Assembly (NCBI RefSeq): GCF_001879715.1
Contig: NZ_MNBW01000006.1
Location: forward strand, 1 to 64,000
DNA length: 64,000 nt
Source: Nioella nitratireducens
GTDB lineage: Bacteria > Pseudomonadota > Alphaproteobacteria > Rhodobacterales > Rhodobacteraceae
Reading direction: 5' to 3'
Shown: positions 28,462-37,093 of the stretch, piece after piece
Position numbering within the stretch: the stretch's first letter is position 1
Layout: each line of letters begins with the position of its first letter
The notes under the pieces: generated by a model
Seen by the model: only the letters and a program-made list of their open reading frames with translations
Databases searched by the model: none
Told to the model about the DNA's origin: nothing
Program-made: the position numbers and the translations under genes

Positions 28462-28479
28462 CCTGACAGCAAGCTGAAG
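28462..28479 (+). promoter_or_regulatory. Candidate response-regulator site, copy 2 (direct repeat)
   Basis: CCTGACAGCAAGCTGAAG has CTGA at 28463 and at 28474, 11 bases apart, matching copy 1 at 27312-27329. It lies between the terminator of the previous unit and the Asp-rich protein gene, about 80 bases before the start codon, where an activator would bind. Confidence 0.65.
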
Positions 28480-28557
28480 CGAAAAGTTAAGCTCTGTCAG
28501 GCAACGCTCAGGCCCGGGGGCCAAATGTGGATCATCGAAACACAGGAGACCTACTCA

Positions 28558-28950
28558 ATGACCAGGAAATTTGCCCTTCTGCTCGCCACCGGCGCCCTGA
28601 CCGCCGCAGTCGCGCTTCCCGCCCTCGCCCTTGGCACCGACGCCATCTCCACCATGCAGCCGACCGGCGCGGGCACGCTGTCCGCACAGGACGGGATGCA
28701 GCCGATGCTGCTGGCCGATGATGACGGCGACGACGATCGCGGTGAAGGCGGCTGGCTGTTCGGTCGCGGTGGCGACGATGACGACCATGGCCGCTACGGC
28801 GACGACGATGGTGAAGGCTGCGACGATGACGACGACAACGGTCGCGGTTGCGTCGGCGGCGGCAACAACCCGGCCCCCGCAGGTTCGGTCGCCCCCCCGA
28901 ACAACGGCCTGTTCAACAACGGCGCGGCGCCGCAGGCCCAAACCAACTGA
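28558..28950 (+). CDS. Exported Asp-rich small protein of unknown function
   Basis: 130 aa. A signal peptide (about 1-25) precedes a very acidic middle with DDDGDDDR, GGDDDDHG and CDDDDDNGRGC, then a Pro/Asn/Gly tail. The Asp runs suggest binding of calcium or other cations. Two Cys flank the last Asp run. I do not recognise a family. An AGGAGA ribosome site precedes ATG 28558. It lies between a candidate regulator site and a hairpin, in front of the DUF2271 genes. Confidence 0.8.
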   Translation: MTRKFALLLATGALTAAVALPALALGTDAISTMQPTGAGTLSAQDGMQPMLLADDDGDDDRGEGGWLFGRGGDDDDHGRYGDDDGEGCDDDDDNGRGCVGGGNNPAPAGSVAPPNNGLFNNGAAPQAQTN

Positions 28951-28958
28951 TACCGCGG

Positions 28959-28978
28959 GGGGGGCTGTGCCCCCCTTT
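28959..28978 (+). terminator. G/C hairpin between the Asp-rich gene and the first DUF2271 gene
   Basis: A run of G (to 28964) pairs with six C (28970-28975) around CTGTG, followed by TTTCC. It is a short, strong hairpin with a weak T run, so it may give partial termination and lower expression of the genes downstream. Confidence 0.65.
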
Positions 28979-29015
28979 CCTTCTTCCCAATGATATTCCG
29001 AAAGGCACCAGACCG

Positions 29016-29486
29016 ATGAAACCGCTTCTCGCAACCCTCGCCGTGACGACTGCTTTGACAGCCCCCGGACTGGCGTCGGCCCGGCCCGTGACCCTGACGA
29101 CCAACCTCAACAACTACGGCGGTCCCGGCGCCTATCTGGCGCTCTACGTAACCGATTCCGGCGGGAACTATGTCGGCAGCCTCTGGATGGCGGGCGGGCG
29201 GTCGCGCTACTACCGGCACCTGTCCGATTGGTATCGCTTTACCGGCGGCAACACGGCGGAAGTGAACGGCATCACCGGCGCCAGCGTCGGTTCGGGCCGC
29301 AGCCTGACCGTGTCGCTCGACCTGTCCGACGCGCTCTTCGACGCAGGCTATTCCCTGCATATCGACGCGGCTGTCGAAAACTACCGGGAAAGCCCGAGCG
29401 AGATCGTCGTGCCGCTGACCACCGCTGGTGCGGGCACCCCGGTGCGCGGTCGCCGCTACATCGCGGCATTCGACTACAGCTTCTGA
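29016..29486 (+). CDS. DUF2271 family exported protein, copy 1, possible flavin carrier
   Basis: 156 aa with a signal peptide (about 1-22, ending ASA) and a single domain whose conserved parts include YLALYVTDSGGNYVGSLWMAG and RYYRHLSDW. Residues 84-90 read NGITGAS, close to the ApbE flavinylation pattern D-G-x-[ST]-G-A-[ST] with Asn for Asp. An apbE gene ends this cluster, so covalent FMN on the final Ser is a reasonable inference, not shown. About 120 of 156 residues match copy 2, and the ribosome-site region ATTCCGAAAGGCA is also shared, so the pair is a recent tandem duplication. Confidence 0.88.
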   Translation: MKPLLATLAVTTALTAPGLASARPVTLTTNLNNYGGPGAYLALYVTDSGGNYVGSLWMAGGRSRYYRHLSDWYRFTGGNTAEVNGITGASVGSGRSLTVSLDLSDALFDAGYSLHIDAAVENYRESPSEIVVPLTTAGAGTPVRGRRYIAAFDYSF

Positions 29487-29581
29487 GATCTGGTGAAGGT
29501 TCCACGACACGCGCCCGAGTCACCCGATTCCGGCAAATAGCTTCGCTTTCCATCCAAAACGTTCCGAAAGGCATAGGGCCG

Positions 29582-30052
29582 ATGAAACCGCTTCTCGCAT
29601 TGTTCGCGATGACAACCGCATTGACCGTTCCGGGAGTGGCTTCTGCCCGTCCTGTGACGTTGACCACCAACCTCAGCAACTATGGTGGGTCCGGCATCTA
29701 CCTTGCCCTTTACGTCACCGATTCCAGTGGCAACTATGCTGGCAGCTTGTGGTTGGCAGGCCGTCGGTCGCGCTACTATCGGCACTTGTCCGACTGGTTC
29801 CGCATGACCAACGGCAGCCGGTCCCAAATCAACGGGATCACCGGCGCCAGCGTTGGCGCCGGTCGCAGCCTGACCGTGACGGCGGATCTGGCAGACTCGC
29901 TCTTCGATGCGGGCTATTCGCTGCACATTGATGCGGTCGCCGAGCACCGCCGGGAAAGCCCGAGCGAGATCGTCATACCGTTGACCACGGCAGGCGCCGG
30001 AACGGCGGTGCGTGGTCGCAGTTACATCTCTGCCTTCGTCTACAATTTCTGA
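29582..30052 (+). CDS. DUF2271 family exported protein, copy 2, possible flavin carrier
   Basis: 156 aa, same layout and length as copy 1, with the signal peptide ending ASA and NGITGAS again at 84-90. The differences cluster at residues 73-83 and 116-122, while the motif and core are unchanged, so both copies are likely functional. It starts 95 bases after copy 1 ends, with GTTCCGAAAGGCA upstream, and lies 17 bases before the membrane reductase gene. It may be the periplasmic partner of that reductase. Confidence 0.88.
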   Translation: MKPLLALFAMTTALTVPGVASARPVTLTTNLSNYGGSGIYLALYVTDSSGNYAGSLWLAGRRSRYYRHLSDWFRMTNGSRSQINGITGASVGAGRSLTVTADLADSLFDAGYSLHIDAVAEHRRESPSEIVIPLTTAGAGTAVRGRSYISAFVYNF

Positions 30053-30069
30053 AACCTGGGGGAAGATCC

Positions 30070-32277
30070 ATGACACGCGCCCTGCACCGTTGGCCTGGCC
30101 TTCTGGCCGCCCTCCTTCTGATGACGCTTGCACTGAGTGGCGCGGCGTTGTCGATCTTCCCTGCGGCGTACCGCGTCGCCGCACCGCAGGCCGCGTCTGG
30201 CCTGACCGTGGCCACGCTCGCCCAAAGGATCGAAGCGGTCTATCCCACGGTCGGACAGATTCGCCGCGCGCCCTCGGGCGAAATCACCGCCTATTGGTTT
30301 GACAACGGCGTGCCGGGTGCTGCGGTCATCGACCCGACCACGGGGCAGGGCGTCGCCAATTCCGACCCCAACCAGATTGAACGCTGGCTGACCGAATTTC
30401 ACCGCTCGCTGTTTCTTGGTGACAATGGCCGCATCGTCATGGCCGTCGGCGCGGGCGCGATGCTGATCCTTGCGGTCTCGGGCATCTTCCTCGTGGCGCG
30501 GCGCACAGGTGGCTGGCGGCGTTGGTTCTCGCGGGTGCGCGGGCCGATGTCCGGGCGTCTGCATGTCGAATTTGCGCGGATCGCGGTTGCGGGGTTGATG
30601 CTGTCCTCGGTCACCGCGCTGTGGATGACCGCCTCGACCTTCAGCCTGCTTCCCGATGAAGCCATGCCCCCTAACTTCCCATCTCAGGTCAGCGGCGAGA
30701 CCGGCTTTGCCATGGCCGACGTGCCGACCCTTGCCTCGACGCCGGTTTCGGCCCTGCGCAACCTGACCTATCCCTATCCCGACGACGCGACCGATGTGGT
30801 CACCATCGAGACCGACACCGGCACCGGCTATATCGACCAGGGCACTGGCGAGATGCTTGCCTGGGCCGACCTGAGCGGTTGGGCGCGCGTGTCGGAAACC
30901 ATCTACATGCTGCACACCGGCCAAGGCGCGGCCCTTCTGGGCGTGATCCTCGGTCTGATGGCGCTCTGCGTGCCGCTGATGGCCGTGACCGGCACCATCG
31001 TCTGGCTGGTGGGCCGCCGGGGTCGTCCGCGGATTCGCGGAAACGTGGCCGCTGGCCGGGCGGAAACCGTGGTTCTGGTGGGCAGCGAAGGCGGCACCAC
31101 CTGGGGCTTTGCCGCGACCCTTCACGCCGAGCTGACCAAGACCGGCCAAGCCGTGCGGGTCGAACCGATGAGCAGCTTCAACCCGGCGCGCTATTCCCAT
31201 GCCAAGCGCCTGATCGTGATGGCCGCCACCTACGGCGATGGCGACGCCCCGGCCTCTGCCAAATCCTTCCTCGACCGTCTTGAACAGGCGCAGCCGGCCC
31301 CCGGCCTGCCGCTGTCCGTGCTTGGCTTCGGCGACCGCAGCTTTGCCCATTACTGCGCCTTCGCCGAGCAGGTGCAGACCCGCGCCGAGGCCCTGGGCTG
31401 GCACCAGTTGACGGATTTCGACACCGTCGACCGCCAGTCGCCGCAGGACTTCGCCCGCTGGGGCCGCGCCCTGGGTCAGGCCATGGGGCTGGACCTTGAA
31501 CTGACCCACCAGCCGGTGGTGCCCGCCTCGCAGGACATCACCCTTGTCTCGCGCCGCGACTATGGCGCCGAAGTGCAGTCGCCGACGGCCATCCTGCGCT
31601 TTGCCCTGCCGCGCCGCAGCCTGTGGCAGCGCCTGACCGGTCGTGGCCTCGGCCGTTTCGCGGCGGGTGATATCCTTGGCGTGGTGCCCGAAGGGTCCAC
31701 CCTGCCGCGCTTCTATTCGCTGGCCTCCGGTCGCCGCGACGGTTTCGTCGAGATCGCGGTCAAGAAACACCCCGGCGGGCTGTGCTCTGGCCAGCTGATG
31801 GCGCTGGAGCCGGGCGATACTGTCCACGCCTTCGTGCGCCGCAACCCCGGTTTCCGTCCTGACCGCAGCAAGGCGCCGCTGATCCTGATCGGCGCGGGCA
31901 CTGGCATCGGGCCGCTTGCGGGCTTTGTTCGTGGCAACACGCGGGGCCGCCCGGTGCACCTGTTCTTCGGGATGCGCCACCCCGACAGCGATTTCCTCTA
32001 TGGCGAGGATCTGACCGGCTGGAAGCAGGACGGTCACCTGACCCGGATGGTCACTGCCGTCTCGCGCAGCCAGGCCCCCAGCTACGTGCAGGACGCGCTG
32101 CGCACAGAAGCCACCGACGTGGCCCGGTTGATCCGCCAAGGGGCCCGCATCATGGTCTGTGGCGGGCGGGGCATGGCCGAGGGCGTCTCAGAGGCACTCG
32201 CCGATATTCTCGCCCCCGCCGGGTTGACTCCGGCCAGCCTGAAAGCACAAGGACGGTATGTCGAAGATGTCTACTGA
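30070..32277 (+). CDS. PepSY-membrane / flavodoxin / FNR fusion reductase
   Basis: 735 aa. The N-terminal part (about 1-320) is a PepSY-associated membrane domain with helices near 10-30, 122-143, 167-190 and 285-313 and His residues at 111, 165 and 282 that could bind heme. A flavodoxin-like domain begins near 334 (VVLVGSEGGTTWGFA). An FAD/NAD(P)H reductase domain follows from about 485, with LPRFYSLAS and LIGAGTGIGPLAGFVRG. It resembles the CysJ reductase joined to a PepSY membrane unit. It probably carries electrons from cytoplasmic NAD(P)H across the membrane to periplasmic acceptors. It overlaps apbE by 20 bases. Confidence 0.92.
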   Translation: MTRALHRWPGLLAALLLMTLALSGAALSIFPAAYRVAAPQAASGLTVATLAQRIEAVYPTVGQIRRAPSGEITAYWFDNGVPGAAVIDPTTGQGVANSDPNQIERWLTEFHRSLFLGDNGRIVMAVGAGAMLILAVSGIFLVARRTGGWRRWFSRVRGPMSGRLHVEFARIAVAGLMLSSVTALWMTASTFSLLPDEAMPPNFPSQVSGETGFAMADVPTLASTPVSALRNLTYPYPDDATDVVTIETDTGTGYIDQGTGEMLAWADLSGWARVSETIYMLHTGQGAALLGVILGLMALCVPLMAVTGTIVWLVGRRGRPRIRGNVAAGRAETVVLVGSEGGTTWGFAATLHAELTKTGQAVRVEPMSSFNPARYSHAKRLIVMAATYGDGDAPASAKSFLDRLEQAQPAPGLPLSVLGFGDRSFAHYCAFAEQVQTRAEALGWHQLTDFDTVDRQSPQDFARWGRALGQAMGLDLELTHQPVVPASQDITLVSRRDYGAEVQSPTAILRFALPRRSLWQRLTGRGLGRFAAGDILGVVPEGSTLPRFYSLASGRRDGFVEIAVKKHPGGLCSGQLMALEPGDTVHAFVRRNPGFRPDRSKAPLILIGAGTGIGPLAGFVRGNTRGRPVHLFFGMRHPDSDFLYGEDLTGWKQDGHLTRMVTAVSRSQAPSYVQDALRTEATDVARLIRQGARIMVCGGRGMAEGVSEALADILAPAGLTPASLKAQGRYVEDVY

Positions 32278-33220
32278 ACTGACCCGCCACGCGCTGAACG
32301 GCGCCACAATGGGCACCCGCTGGTCCGCCCTGTTCTTCGCGCCCCAAGGCGCCGACCCGGCCCCGATCCAGGCCGATCTGCAAGCGGCCGTGGACGCGGT
32401 GGACGCGCAGATGTCGACCTGGAAACCCGACAGCGACCTGATGCGCCTGAACGCCAGCCCGCTGGATGAATGGATCAAGGTGCCTGCCGCCCTGATGAAG
32501 GTCGTGGAGATTGGGTTGAACATCGGGCGCGTCTCGGGCGGGGCCTTCGATATCGCCATGGGCGATGCCGTGACCGCGTGGGGCTTTGGCCCGGAAACCG
32601 CAGATGGCGCGCGCATTCAGAACGCCCTGTCCTCGGATCGCGCCGCCGCGCCTCAGGTGATCGACGTTGACCTGCCCGCCCACCGCATCCGCAAGACCGC
32701 GCCCGTCGCCCTTGATCTCAACGGGATCGCCAAGGGCTTTGGCGTGGATCGACTGGCCGAGGTGCTGACCGATCACGGCATCACCGATGCCCTCGTGGGC
32801 ATCGACGGCGAAATGCGCGCCCTTGGCCTGCGCCCGGATGGCGAGCCATGGACCATCGCCGTGGAAAACCCCAACCCCGAGCGGCGCGAGGCGCTATCCA
32901 TCCTCGGCCTGCAAGACGCGGCGGTCGCCACATCCGGCGACTATCGCCATTGGGTCGAGGTGCAGGGCCACCGCTTGTCGCACACGATGGACCCGGCCAA
33001 GGGGGCCCCGCTGGCGGCCTCTCCGGCCTCGGTCACCGTGGTGGCCCGCACCTGCGCCGAAGCCGATGCATGGGCAACCGCGCTGATGGTGCTTGGTCCA
33101 GATCGCGGCGCCGATCTGGCGCGGCAGATGAAACTGGACGCACTCTTCCTGATGCGCACGCCATCGGGCCTGCAACAGATCGGCATCGGCGCGTTGTTTG
33201 AAGAGGGCGCCCCTGCCTGA
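32258..33220 (+). CDS. apbE: FAD:protein FMN transferase
   Basis: 320 aa. ApbE features are NGATMGTRWSALF near the start, VALDLNGIAKGFGVDRLAE, SGDYRHW and the magnesium-site region LSHTMDPAKGAPL. It attaches FMN covalently to Ser or Thr of target proteins. Unlike most ApbE it shows no signal peptide or lipobox, so it may act in the cytoplasm before export of its targets. It is last in the operon. The nearby DUF2271 proteins with NGITGAS are the obvious candidate substrates. Confidence 0.93.
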   Translation: MSKMSTELTRHALNGATMGTRWSALFFAPQGADPAPIQADLQAAVDAVDAQMSTWKPDSDLMRLNASPLDEWIKVPAALMKVVEIGLNIGRVSGGAFDIAMGDAVTAWGFGPETADGARIQNALSSDRAAAPQVIDVDLPAHRIRKTAPVALDLNGIAKGFGVDRLAEVLTDHGITDALVGIDGEMRALGLRPDGEPWTIAVENPNPERREALSILGLQDAAVATSGDYRHWVEVQGHRLSHTMDPAKGAPLAASPASVTVVARTCAEADAWATALMVLGPDRGADLARQMKLDALFLMRTPSGLQQIGIGALFEEGAPA

Positions 33221-33238
33221 AGCATGACGCCTGGCCAG

Positions 33239-33385
33239 TCACCGTGGTCGCGGTCTCTGTCTGCGGCACCGGTCCGAGCAATAGCGGACCTCGTCCCAGA
33301 CCTTCTCCCATTTCTTGCGCCACGCGAACGGGCGGCCACAGGTGGCGCAGGTCTTGGTCGGCAGGTGGGGTTTCTTGTGGGCCAT
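33239..33385 (-). CDS. DUF2256 small zinc-finger protein
   Basis: 48 aa, starting [20 protein letters not shown] and containing [20 protein letters not shown]. The CxxC ... CxxxC pattern and the WRKKWEKVW core are the DUF2256 hallmark. The function is unknown. The open frame extends upstream to 33460, but the family start is at MAHKK (ATG 33385). Confidence 0.88.
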   Translation of the reverse strand: MAHKKPHLPTKTCATCGRPFAWRKKWEKVWDEVRYCSDRCRRQRPRPR

Positions 33386-33509
33386 GACGGGGCAGATAGG
33401 GCGGGATGACGGCTTGCCAATTCCTCTGGGGAAGCGGCACTGACGTGGCGGCGGAGCCAATCCACGGTCCAGGTCCAGCCGAGGCTCGGGGTTGGGAATT
33501 ACCCCGTCT

Positions 33510-34619
33510 TCACCGCAACTCGTCCGTCCGCCAGAGCGTGATTTTCAGCCCGCCATGCGCCACCGGAGGCTCGGTCGGCAGCCACGGCAGCCCGGTCGCC
33601 TTTGCCAATCCGCCATCGCTGGTCACCAGCCCGACGCGCCAGCCCCGGAACCGGTCCAACAGCGTCTTGCCAAGCGCGCCATAGACCGAGAACAGCAGCT
33701 TTCGGTTGCCGATCCGCTCGCCATAAGGCGGGTTCACGATGACCAGACCTGGCGGTCCCTCGGGCGGTTCCAGGTCGCTGACCGCCTGCCGGGCAAAGAT
33801 GCAGGCCGCGCCCACGCCCGCCCGCTCGGCATTCTCGGTCGCGCTCCTGATCGCTCCTGCATCCCGGTCATAGCCGTAAAACCGCGCCTCGGGCATCGTC
33901 ACCTGCGCGCCCGCCCGCATCCCCTGCCACCGGGCCGGGTCGAACCCTGCCAGATGCTCGAACGCAAAGTCGCGCGTCCGTCCGGGGTACAGCCCCGCCG
34001 CGATCTCGGCCGCCTCGATGGGGAACGTCCCCGAACCGCACATCGGGTCCACCACCGGCCCGGTGCCGTCATACCCGCATTGCCGCAGCAAGAGCGCGGC
34101 AAGGTTTTCGCGCATCGGGGCCTTGCCGACCGCAGGCTTGTGCCCGCGTTTGTGTAATGCCTCGCCCGTTGCGTCCAGGCTGATCGTGCACAGGTCATCG
34201 TCGATCCGTGCCTTGACCACCACCTTCGCCTCGTCGCTGATCGGGCAGCCGAGCGTTTCGCCGATCGCCCGGCTGATCCGCTGCGCCGCTGCGCCCGCGT
34301 GATAGATCCTTGATTTCCGGCAGGACGCCTCGACCTTCACCGGCTCATCTGCCCGCAGCACCGCCGCCCAATCCACCTTGCGCGCCCGCTTGTCCAACTG
34401 CGCCAGATGCATCGCCCGGAACTCCGCCACCCGCACCAGCACTCGCGCCGCGCCGCGCAGAGCCAGGTTGGCCCGCCAGACCTCGGGCCAGTCGCCCCGC
34501 GTCTCGACCCCGCCCGCCACGGGGCGCGGATCCGCAAAGCCCTTGTCCCGCGCCTCTTCGGCCAGAACGGCCTCCAACCCCGGCGGGGCCACCAGAAAAA
34601 TGTCGAACGGTGCGCTCAT
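33510..34619 (-). CDS. THUMP-domain class I RNA methyltransferase (RlmL/TrmN-like)
   Basis: 369 aa. An N-terminal ferredoxin-like/THUMP region (about 1-150) begins [18 protein letters not shown]. The methyltransferase domain has the SAM-site [19 protein letters not shown] and the catalytic NPPYGERIG, the N6/N2-guanine type motif. It probably makes N2-methylguanosine in 23S rRNA or tRNA. It equals the first half of E. coli RlmKL without the C-terminal RlmK part. It is divergent from pncB. Confidence 0.92.
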   Translation of the reverse strand: MSAPFDIFLVAPPGLEAVLAEEARDKGFADPRPVAGGVETRGDWPEVWRANLALRGAARVLVRVAEFRAMHLAQLDKRARKVDWAAVLRADEPVKVEASCRKSRIYHAGAAAQRISRAIGETLGCPISDEAKVVVKARIDDDLCTISLDATGEALHKRGHKPAVGKAPMRENLAALLLRQCGYDGTGPVVDPMCGSGTFPIEAAEIAAGLYPGRTRDFAFEHLAGFDPARWQGMRAGAQVTMPEARFYGYDRDAGAIRSATENAERAGVGAACIFARQAVSDLEPPEGPPGLVIVNPPYGERIGNRKLLFSVYGALGKTLLDRFRGWRVGLVTSDGGLAKATGLPWLPTEPPVAHGGLKITLWRTDELR

Positions 34620-34733
34620 CTGGCCTGACTACCGGCTTTCAGGCGCCTCTCCCAGTGAAAACATGCGGCGCGCCCTTGCCCTCCCCTGTCCGGCTTTGCT
34701 CTACCTGTAAGTCGAACAACACGAGAGTCCCCC

Positions 34734-36026
34734 ATGGTCGACATCGCCACCCGCGTCTACAACCACAAGTGGAAGATCGACCCGATTGTCCGGTCGCTCA
34801 TCGACACCGATTTCTACAAGCTGCTGATGTGCCAGTCGGTCTTTCGCAACAAGCCCGACACGCAGGTCTCTTTCAGCCTGATCAATCGGACCACCCGCAT
34901 TCCGCTGGCCGAGCTGATCGACGAGGGCGAATTGCGTGAACAGCTTGACCACATCCGCTCGCTCTCGCTCTCGCGCGGGGAAAGCACGTGGATGCGCGGC
35001 AACATGTTTTACGGCAAGCGCCAGATGTTCCGCCCCGACTTCATGGATTGGTTCGAAACCCTGCGTCTGCCCGCCTACCACCTCGAAAAGCGCGACGGCC
35101 AGTATGAGCTGACTTTCGAAGGATCGTGGCCCGAGGTCATGCTGTGGGAAATCCCCGCCCTCGCCGTGCTGATGGAGCTGCGCGGCCGCGCCGTCCTGCA
35201 ACATATGGGCAAATTCGAGCTGCAAGTCCTTTACGCCCGCGCCATGACGCATCTGTGGGAAAAGGTCGAACGTCTGCAACGCCTGCCGGGTCTGCGGCTG
35301 GCTGATTTCGGCACCCGCCGCCGCCATTCCTACCTGTGGCAGGATTGGGCCGTGCAGGCGATGATGGAGGGGCTGGGCGAGAAATTCGTCGGCACCTCCA
35401 ACTGCCTGATCGCCATGAAACGCGATATCGAGGCCATCGGCACCAACGCCCACGAACTGCCCATGGTCTATGCCGCGCTGGCCGAAGATGACGCCGCGCT
35501 GGCCCGCGCGCCCTATGACGTGCTGGCCGACTGGCACGAGGAGCATTCCGGCAACCTGCGCATCATCCTGCCCGACACCTACGGGACGGAAGGCTTCCTG
35601 AAAAACGCGCCCGACTGGCTGGCGGGCTGGACCGGCATCCGCATCGATTCAGGCGACCCCGCGACGGGGGCCGAGATCGCCATCGACTGGTGGCGGTCGC
35701 GCGGCGAGGACCCGCGCCAGAAACTTGTCATCTTCTCCGACGGGCTGGACGTGGAAAAGATAGAGGAGCTTCAGGCCCAGTTCGCCGGCCGCGTGCGGGT
35801 TTCGTTTGGCTGGGGCACGCTGCTGACCAACGATTTCCGCGGGCTGGTCCCGAATGACGCGCTGGCGCCGTTTTCGCTGGTGTGCAAGGCTGTGGCAGCC
35901 AACGGGCGGCCCACGGTGAAGCTCTCGGACAACCCCGAGAAGGCCATGGGGCCAGCGGACGAGATCGCCCGGTATAAACGGGTGTTCGGCGTGGGCGAGC
36001 AGGAACGGGTGGAGGTTGTGGTTTAG
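34734..36026 (+). CDS. pncB: Nicotinate phosphoribosyltransferase
   Basis: 430 aa, normal length. It starts with LIDTDFYKLLMCQSVFRN and contains LADFGTRRRHSYLWQ, AIGTNAHELPMVYAAL and GIRIDSGDP, all PncB landmarks, including the His phosphorylated during the reaction. It makes nicotinate mononucleotide for NAD salvage. Its stop overlaps the stop of the convergent Beta-family gene by two bases. That gene and its upstream neighbours look like inserted DNA, so the 3' end of pncB marks one boundary of a low-GC island. Confidence 0.95.
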   Translation: MVDIATRVYNHKWKIDPIVRSLIDTDFYKLLMCQSVFRNKPDTQVSFSLINRTTRIPLAELIDEGELREQLDHIRSLSLSRGESTWMRGNMFYGKRQMFRPDFMDWFETLRLPAYHLEKRDGQYELTFEGSWPEVMLWEIPALAVLMELRGRAVLQHMGKFELQVLYARAMTHLWEKVERLQRLPGLRLADFGTRRRHSYLWQDWAVQAMMEGLGEKFVGTSNCLIAMKRDIEAIGTNAHELPMVYAALAEDDAALARAPYDVLADWHEEHSGNLRIILPDTYGTEGFLKNAPDWLAGWTGIRIDSGDPATGAEIAIDWWRSRGEDPRQKLVIFSDGLDVEKIEELQAQFAGRVRVSFGWGTLLTNDFRGLVPNDALAPFSLVCKAVAANGRPTVKLSDNPEKAMGPADEIARYKRVFGVGEQERVEVVV

Positions 36027-37090
36027 TCCTCCCAGTCTTCCTCCAAATCTAGACCAACCAAGTCATCTCCATACATTGCTTGATGGTACATATGAATATT
36101 AACTCTTGCTGAAACGTTTTTTTGAGGCGAGTTAATCCCCACTCCCCTACTGCCTGCTGTTTCCAAGATCATTTCTTCTCCCCAAATCCCCAACCCCCCT
36201 GTCCAGTACCCGCTTTCGACAATTGCACGAGCTGCATCATCAAATCCCCAATCCTCTTCACGGTTGCGGGCAATAATCCAGCTATTTGCTGTGGGGTAGT
36301 CTATCCTTGGGAGCGGAGTTCTCCCAAACCCATTTTCTCTTGGTTTCGTGCTCCCCCAGTCACCATAGATCAGCACCTCTCTTTGAGCGTTCTGTCTAAC
36401 GAGAGAAAGAAGCTCTCTGTTTGCAAACGGCACCTCTGTCACCCCTAGAAAAGCAGTATAATCTCGAGGTGCCGAAGTGCACGAGATAACAATGGGAACA
36501 CGGCCATCCAATCTTCCAAGAGTGTTATTAATTAAGCCCGAAACCTGGGCGCTCAGCGTCAATGGATCACTGGTCCACCCACCTTCCACTAAAACAGAGT
36601 ACTCTGCTGTTCCAAATTCAACAAGAAGGTCGATTATGTCATCTAGATTTCTAGGAAGCCTATCAAGCCGTAACCGGAGGCAAAATTCTCGCCCAACCGC
36701 TTGAAGGTTTGAAACTTGCCCCTCAATATTTTCCCTACTTGCTGACACTAGTTGAAGACACGGTATCGCATGGTCGTACTGGATCCAATGCTCCCACCAA
36801 GCTGCATAAGCGTCGTCTGCGTTTAACAGTGATAGAAAGTCTTGTTGCACCGGCCTTTGCCAGTCACCTCCATCGTAGTCACGGTCAAGATCTAACAAAA
36901 ATGGACGATTTGGGAAAGCATCGTCTATCCGTTCCATACCTCTTTCAAGTGTTCGAGCAGTGGTCCATGGCGAAAAAAGAAAGCATGGCATCATCCTATC
37001 TTTTGCCACACTCGGCAAAAACTCTAGACCCCGCAATTCTGCGGGACGCATACATAAAGTAGGAACATAAATTTCCGGACCTAATGGCAT
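36023..37090 (-). CDS. Beta family protein (T4 Beta-protein-like), probable defence or stress gene
   Basis: 355 aa. It starts IYVPTLCMRPAELRGLEFL, with FLLDLDRDYDGG, RLRLDR, VEGGWTSD and ILETAGSRGVGI. The layout resembles the Pfam Beta_protein family (T4 Beta protein), seen in phages and genomic islands. Biochemical activity is not established. It begins 3 bases after the ImmA/IrrE-like gene, in the same operon. Base composition is clearly lower in GC than its neighbours, and codon use differs, pointing to transfer. Family assignment is by recall and should be verified. Confidence 0.7.
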   Translation of the reverse strand: MPLGPEIYVPTLCMRPAELRGLEFLPSVAKDRMMPCFLFSPWTTARTLERGMERIDDAFPNRPFLLDLDRDYDGGDWQRPVQQDFLSLLNADDAYAAWWEHWIQYDHAIPCLQLVSASRENIEGQVSNLQAVGREFCLRLRLDRLPRNLDDIIDLLVEFGTAEYSVLVEGGWTSDPLTLSAQVSGLINNTLGRLDGRVPIVISCTSAPRDYTAFLGVTEVPFANRELLSLVRQNAQREVLIYGDWGSTKPRENGFGRTPLPRIDYPTANSWIIARNREEDWGFDDAARAIVESGYWTGGLGIWGEEMILETAGSRGVGINSPQKNVSARVNIHMYHQAMYGDDLVGLDLEEDWED

Positions 37091-37093
37091 AGC

